From Cadophora sp. MPI-SDFR-AT-0126 (lineage: Eukaryota > Ascomycota > Leotiomycetes > Helotiales > Ploettnerulaceae): a stretch of DNA of 64,000 nucleotides. This document shows positions 61,005-64,000 of this stretch, in pieces. The notes under the pieces are model-generated. The model made no database searches. It worked only from the letters and a program-made list of their open reading frames with translations, and had not been told where the DNA came from. Position 1 is the stretch's first letter; the number at the start of each line of letters is the position of its first letter. Position numbers and translations under genes: made by a program. Location of the stretch: positions 1,674,001 through 1,738,000 of the forward strand of contig JAGMVK010000003.1 of NCBI GenBank assembly GCA_020747065.1, read 5' to 3'.

Positions 61005-61215
61005 TTGTGTATCTTATGTTATAAGTGCTCTGACTTTCTCGACACTTCGCAACCACTTCATCAGCACGACAGTAAACTCCTCAAGATACCCGAAGTCTTG
61101 GATAGATTCTGCACAGGTTCAAGCAGAACTCCCACTTCGGACAGTATCAACACCTCGACTCAACAAGTTGTTCAATTGGCCCAATACAGACACACTTCAT
61201 CAACGTCGGCCCAAC

Positions 61216-63208
61216 ATGGGGTTTAAAGTTGCTACGCTCTGGGAAGCACCAGAAATTAACCCTGTTAATGGAAAAGCCCGGTCTATTCCTGTCCTCAATC
61301 CGTTCAACAAGTACGGACGAGTCTTCTTTTTCGCATGGTTTGGCTTCAGTGAGTATTCCTATTCTTCCCAAGTCAAGCTCTACCAAACGCAGGCTTTAAT
61401 ACCATAAGCATCATGAGTCTGGTACTGTAGACAATTACTGATGAATACACAGTGATTGCATTCCTCTCGTGGTATGCATTTCCTCCTTTGCTGCCGCATA
61501 CGATCAAGAAAGACCTCCACCTCAGCCAAAATGAAATTGCAAACTCTAACATCATCGCCCTCACTGCAACGTAAGCAACATCTCAATCTCTTTAGTATGG
61601 TATAATCTGACAAATTTCTTAGTCTTATCGTGCGACTTATAGCTGGACCAGCTTGCGATCATTTCGGACCAAGAGTTACCTTCGCAGCCTGCCTTCTCCT
61701 TGGAGCTCTGCCAACTGCTTTGGCGGGCACCATATCGGGTCCTGCGGGTTTATATGTTCTTCGATTCTTCATCGGTATTCTGGGAGGCTCTTTTGTTCCT
61801 TGCCAAGTATGGTCTACAGGATTTTTCGACAAAAATGTCGTTGGAACTTCAAATGCACTTACTGCTGGTGTATGTATCTTCCCCCACCTTTCTCAAAACC
61901 TGGGTTCTCGGATCGGAGGCATGACTTAAGATCGTGTCTAAGGATTCGAGGTCCTGATATTAGAACCTGTATTCATCAGCGCTAACTTTTCTGCAGTGGG
62001 GAAATGCTGGAGGCGGTCAGTTAATCCCAATTTTGCTCCATGAACATCTTGGATTTCTCATCTGGTGAGATGTGATAACTGACTGTTACTGGATGAATAG
62101 GTATAACTTACTTCGTGATGCCTGCAATCTATGATTCGTTAGTGAAAGATAGACACCTCACTCCACACGTTGCCTGGAGAGTATCCTTCATCGTCCCGTT
62201 CATTCTCATTACATCAGTTGCCATTGGGCTTTTCGTCTTATGCCAAGATACACCAACTGGAAAATGGTCTGAACGGCACATGGCTGTCCAGCACAATCTA
62301 CAAGCCCATGGAGCGCATGCCAGTGGTGATATTGTTCCCATTCCCGGCGCAATCACCGACAAGAAGCCGAGCGGAAATGGATCTCCAATGATGTCTCCTG
62401 ATGAAAAGCAACTTGATGAAGAGGCAGGCATCTCTCAAGCCAAGCATGGATCCCTGAGCAACCAAGAGGCCAAGATGGACGAACAAGCAATGATCGAGAC
62501 TGCCCGAGGTGAAACTGTTGTCAAGCCATCCTTTGGAGAGGCCGTGGCCGTCATCTTCAGCCCTCAGACTGCAGTCGTCGCGTTCTGCTACTTTTGCTCC
62601 TTTGGTGCTGAACTTGCAATCAACTCGATTCTAGGAACTTAGTAAGCCCAAGATCACTTGCGATACGTCAATACCTTATACTGACTGAGAAATGTAGCTA
62701 CCTGAAGAACTTCCCACAGCTCGGCCAGACTGGTACGGGACGATGGGCAGCTATGTTCGGACTTCTCAATGTCGTTTTCAGACCTTTGGGTGGTATGGTA
62801 GCCGACTCCTTGTTTCTTCGAACCAATCGCAGCATTTGGAGCAAGAAGATATGGCTTCATTCTCTTGGTTTGGTCACTGGTGCATTTTTGATCGCCATCG
62901 GTGTCTTGGACTCGAAGTCAAAGTCCACCATGATGGGTCTCGTTGCCGGAATGGCTTTCTTCTTGGAAGCAGGGAATGGAGCAAACTTTGCTCTGGTCCC
63001 CCACGTTCATCCTCATGCGAACGGTATCATTTCTGGAGTTACTGGAGCTTGTGGAAATCTCGGTGGCATTGTGTTTGCTATCATTTTCCGATACCAAAAG
63101 AAAGACTTTGGTAAGACCTTCTGGGTTATTGGAGTCATGACAATTGGTATGCACTTGTTGCTGTGCTGGATTAAGCCCATTCCCAAAGGGCAAATCGGTG
63201 GACGTTGA
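61216..63208 (+). CDS. nrtA: Nitrate transporter, NNP/NRT2 family (CrnA/NrtA-like)
   Basis: Exons: 61216-61348, 61453-61570, 61623-61869, 61997-62015, 62101-62641, 62698-63208; 1,569 nt, 522 residues. It is a 12-helix major-facilitator protein of the nitrate/nitrite porter family. Landmarks: a conserved Arg in the second helix ([17 protein letters not shown], about residue 88) and one in the eighth ([12 protein letters not shown], about 381), the pair that binds substrate in A. nidulans NrtA; the first nitrate signature [16 protein letters not shown], built across a 19-nt exon; and the second signature [17 protein letters not shown] (about 443-459). A hydrophilic loop of about 90 residues lies between helices 6 and 7 (about 225-315), as is usual for fungal members and a site of regulation. 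It should import nitrate at the plasma membrane with protons. No nitrate or nitrite reductase gene is in the window, so it is not in an nrtA-niiA-niaD-type cluster within the visible range. Confidence 0.96.
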
Positions 63209-64000
63209 ACGTTGCATTTGGACTTTGGACTTGGAGTTATTGATACCATGCTTGGAGGAAATACGAATGAAGAATGAATGATTTTGGAGATACCTACTGT
63301 AAATAGATCGCTCAAAAATACGAAAGAAAAAATGGTTCCCTTTATGATAGTCAGCCACTTTAATTTGAAAGCACAACAAGAAGTGTAAAATGCTCATCAG
63401 CAAAGCGCTAATTTGAAGCTCAATGGGACATTAGGAGAGAAGGGGTCTCCGGTAATGCCGTGTTAACTCAATCTAGCAGCAGCTTTGCTTTGACCTCTAA
63501 ATTCAATCACGAAGGGATTGTATTGAGCTTGAGAGAGCCGCCGACTTGACTTGGGACATTATCAAAAAGCAAATACGTTTCAGCAGACTGCAATCCATCC
63601 AGCAGACGGTTACTTGCATAACATCCGTATCGGAGCTGGCATTACCGCACTAGGGTCCTCAACAAGCTTGAAGCATGCTGTCCCCAAGTTTTATGAGACA
63701 TTGAGTTGACGGATCAGTCTAGAAAAGAACCTAGTCTTTACTTGCATTGGAAGAAAAATAACTCCCATCGTTTCTATTCAGTCTCCTCTGGGGGTGTCAA
63801 TGCTGGATCAGGCAACGGCGCCAACCCACGTGATCTCCAGTTGTGGGATTCACGGCTGCGCGTGTCGACGCGAAGGAGACTTGGGACGGCACCAGAAAAA
63901 AGTCAATAGCAACACCACAAAAGCCCCACTGGAGCAGCTGCAACGGCCAGAGATTATACAAATGGACTTACCTAGGCATGATATCTGCCCACAGTCCTCA
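63209..64000. other. Right-edge region, mostly without a gene
   Basis: It holds the nitrate transporter 3' region. A short ORF at 63706-63909 (+) has no recognisable product. A possible minus-strand exon at the edge is listed separately. Confidence 0.5.
63972..64000 (-). CDS. Possible exon end of a gene running off the right edge
   Basis: On the minus strand the bases CATGCCTAG are followed at 63971 by GTAAGTCC, a consensus 5' splice site. If ATG at 63979-63977 is a start, the exon is very short (Met-Pro plus two bases). The downstream acceptor and the rest of the gene cannot be fixed from this side, so this is only a hint. Confidence 0.2.

Larger units (their letters stand above)
56753..61215. 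other. 4.5-kb intergenic region, no supported gene
   Basis: This is the longest gap in the window. It contains the promoter of the small minus-strand gene, including a GTGTTTGTGCTT-like repeat near 56765-56795, and the promoter of the nitrate transporter at the right end. ORFs such as 58821-59063 (+) and 58909-59241 (-) overlap on opposite strands. A minus-strand frame at 60085-59890 ends at a good-looking donor (GTGAGT) and meets a hydrophobic stretch near 59800, but no joined product is convincing. Degenerate gene or transposon remnants cannot be excluded. Confidence 0.45.

Noticed and set aside
61630..61985. Alternative plus-strand frames inside the nitrate transporter
   Set aside because: Frame-shifted copies of the same exon; the spliced transporter explains the region fully.

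Overview
The window looks like a chromosomal segment of a filamentous ascomycete (Pezizomycotina). Genes are split by many short GT-AG introns of about 40-160 bp, and the set includes a leashin-type Woronin-body tether, a fungal nitrate transporter, a MEP-type ammonium transporter, a flavin-carrier/TRP-like protein and GPI-anchored wall proteins. The general feel is of a leotiomycete, but that is an impression and not a demonstrated placement. Exon structures below were built by hand from splice signals, reading-frame phase and family resemblance. For all complete genes the summed exon lengths are divisible by three.

Layout. 1-782: 3' end of an unknown serine/glycine/arginine-rich protein (+). 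4795-7523: a CRT10-domain gene (-). 9779-11577: ammonium transporter (-). 14579-33530: one giant gene (-), about 18.8 kb of coding sequence in three exons, for a leashin/involucrin-repeat protein of about 6,250 residues. 34459-40286: full-size ABCB transporter of 24 proposed exons (-). 42785-45381: flavin-carrier (TRP-like) membrane protein (+). 46389-48089: BTB/POZ protein (+). 48814-50595: secreted type-B carboxylesterase (+). 50699-51726: class II aldolase/adducin-domain protein (-). 54873-55683: Kre9/Knh1-like GPI-anchored wall protein (+). 56319-56752: small unrecognised gene (-). 61216-63208: nitrate transporter (+). A possible exon runs off the right edge on the minus strand. Several intergenic stretches are long (2-4.5 kb) and hold nothing I can support.

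Functional themes. Two nitrogen-uptake genes (ammonium and nitrate) lie about 50 kb apart. Both have GATA elements upstream of the kind read by AreA/NIT2, densest at the nitrate transporter, which fits nitrogen catabolite control. The rest is a mixed neighbourhood with no evident biosynthetic cluster. The most striking locus is the leashin gene: N-terminal region, lysine-rich repeat array and C-terminal coiled-coil region lie in one continuous reading frame. In Neurospora the function is divided between two adjacent genes. The fused form predicts septum-associated Woronin bodies.

Main oddities: a 7-nt micro-exon and an intron without a visible AG acceptor in the ABC transporter, a GC-AG intron in the BTB gene, Glu in place of the first twin-His in the ammonium transporter, four 80-residue DQLxLARQL repeats inside leashin, and a small gene visible only after joining two frames across a 59-nt intron.
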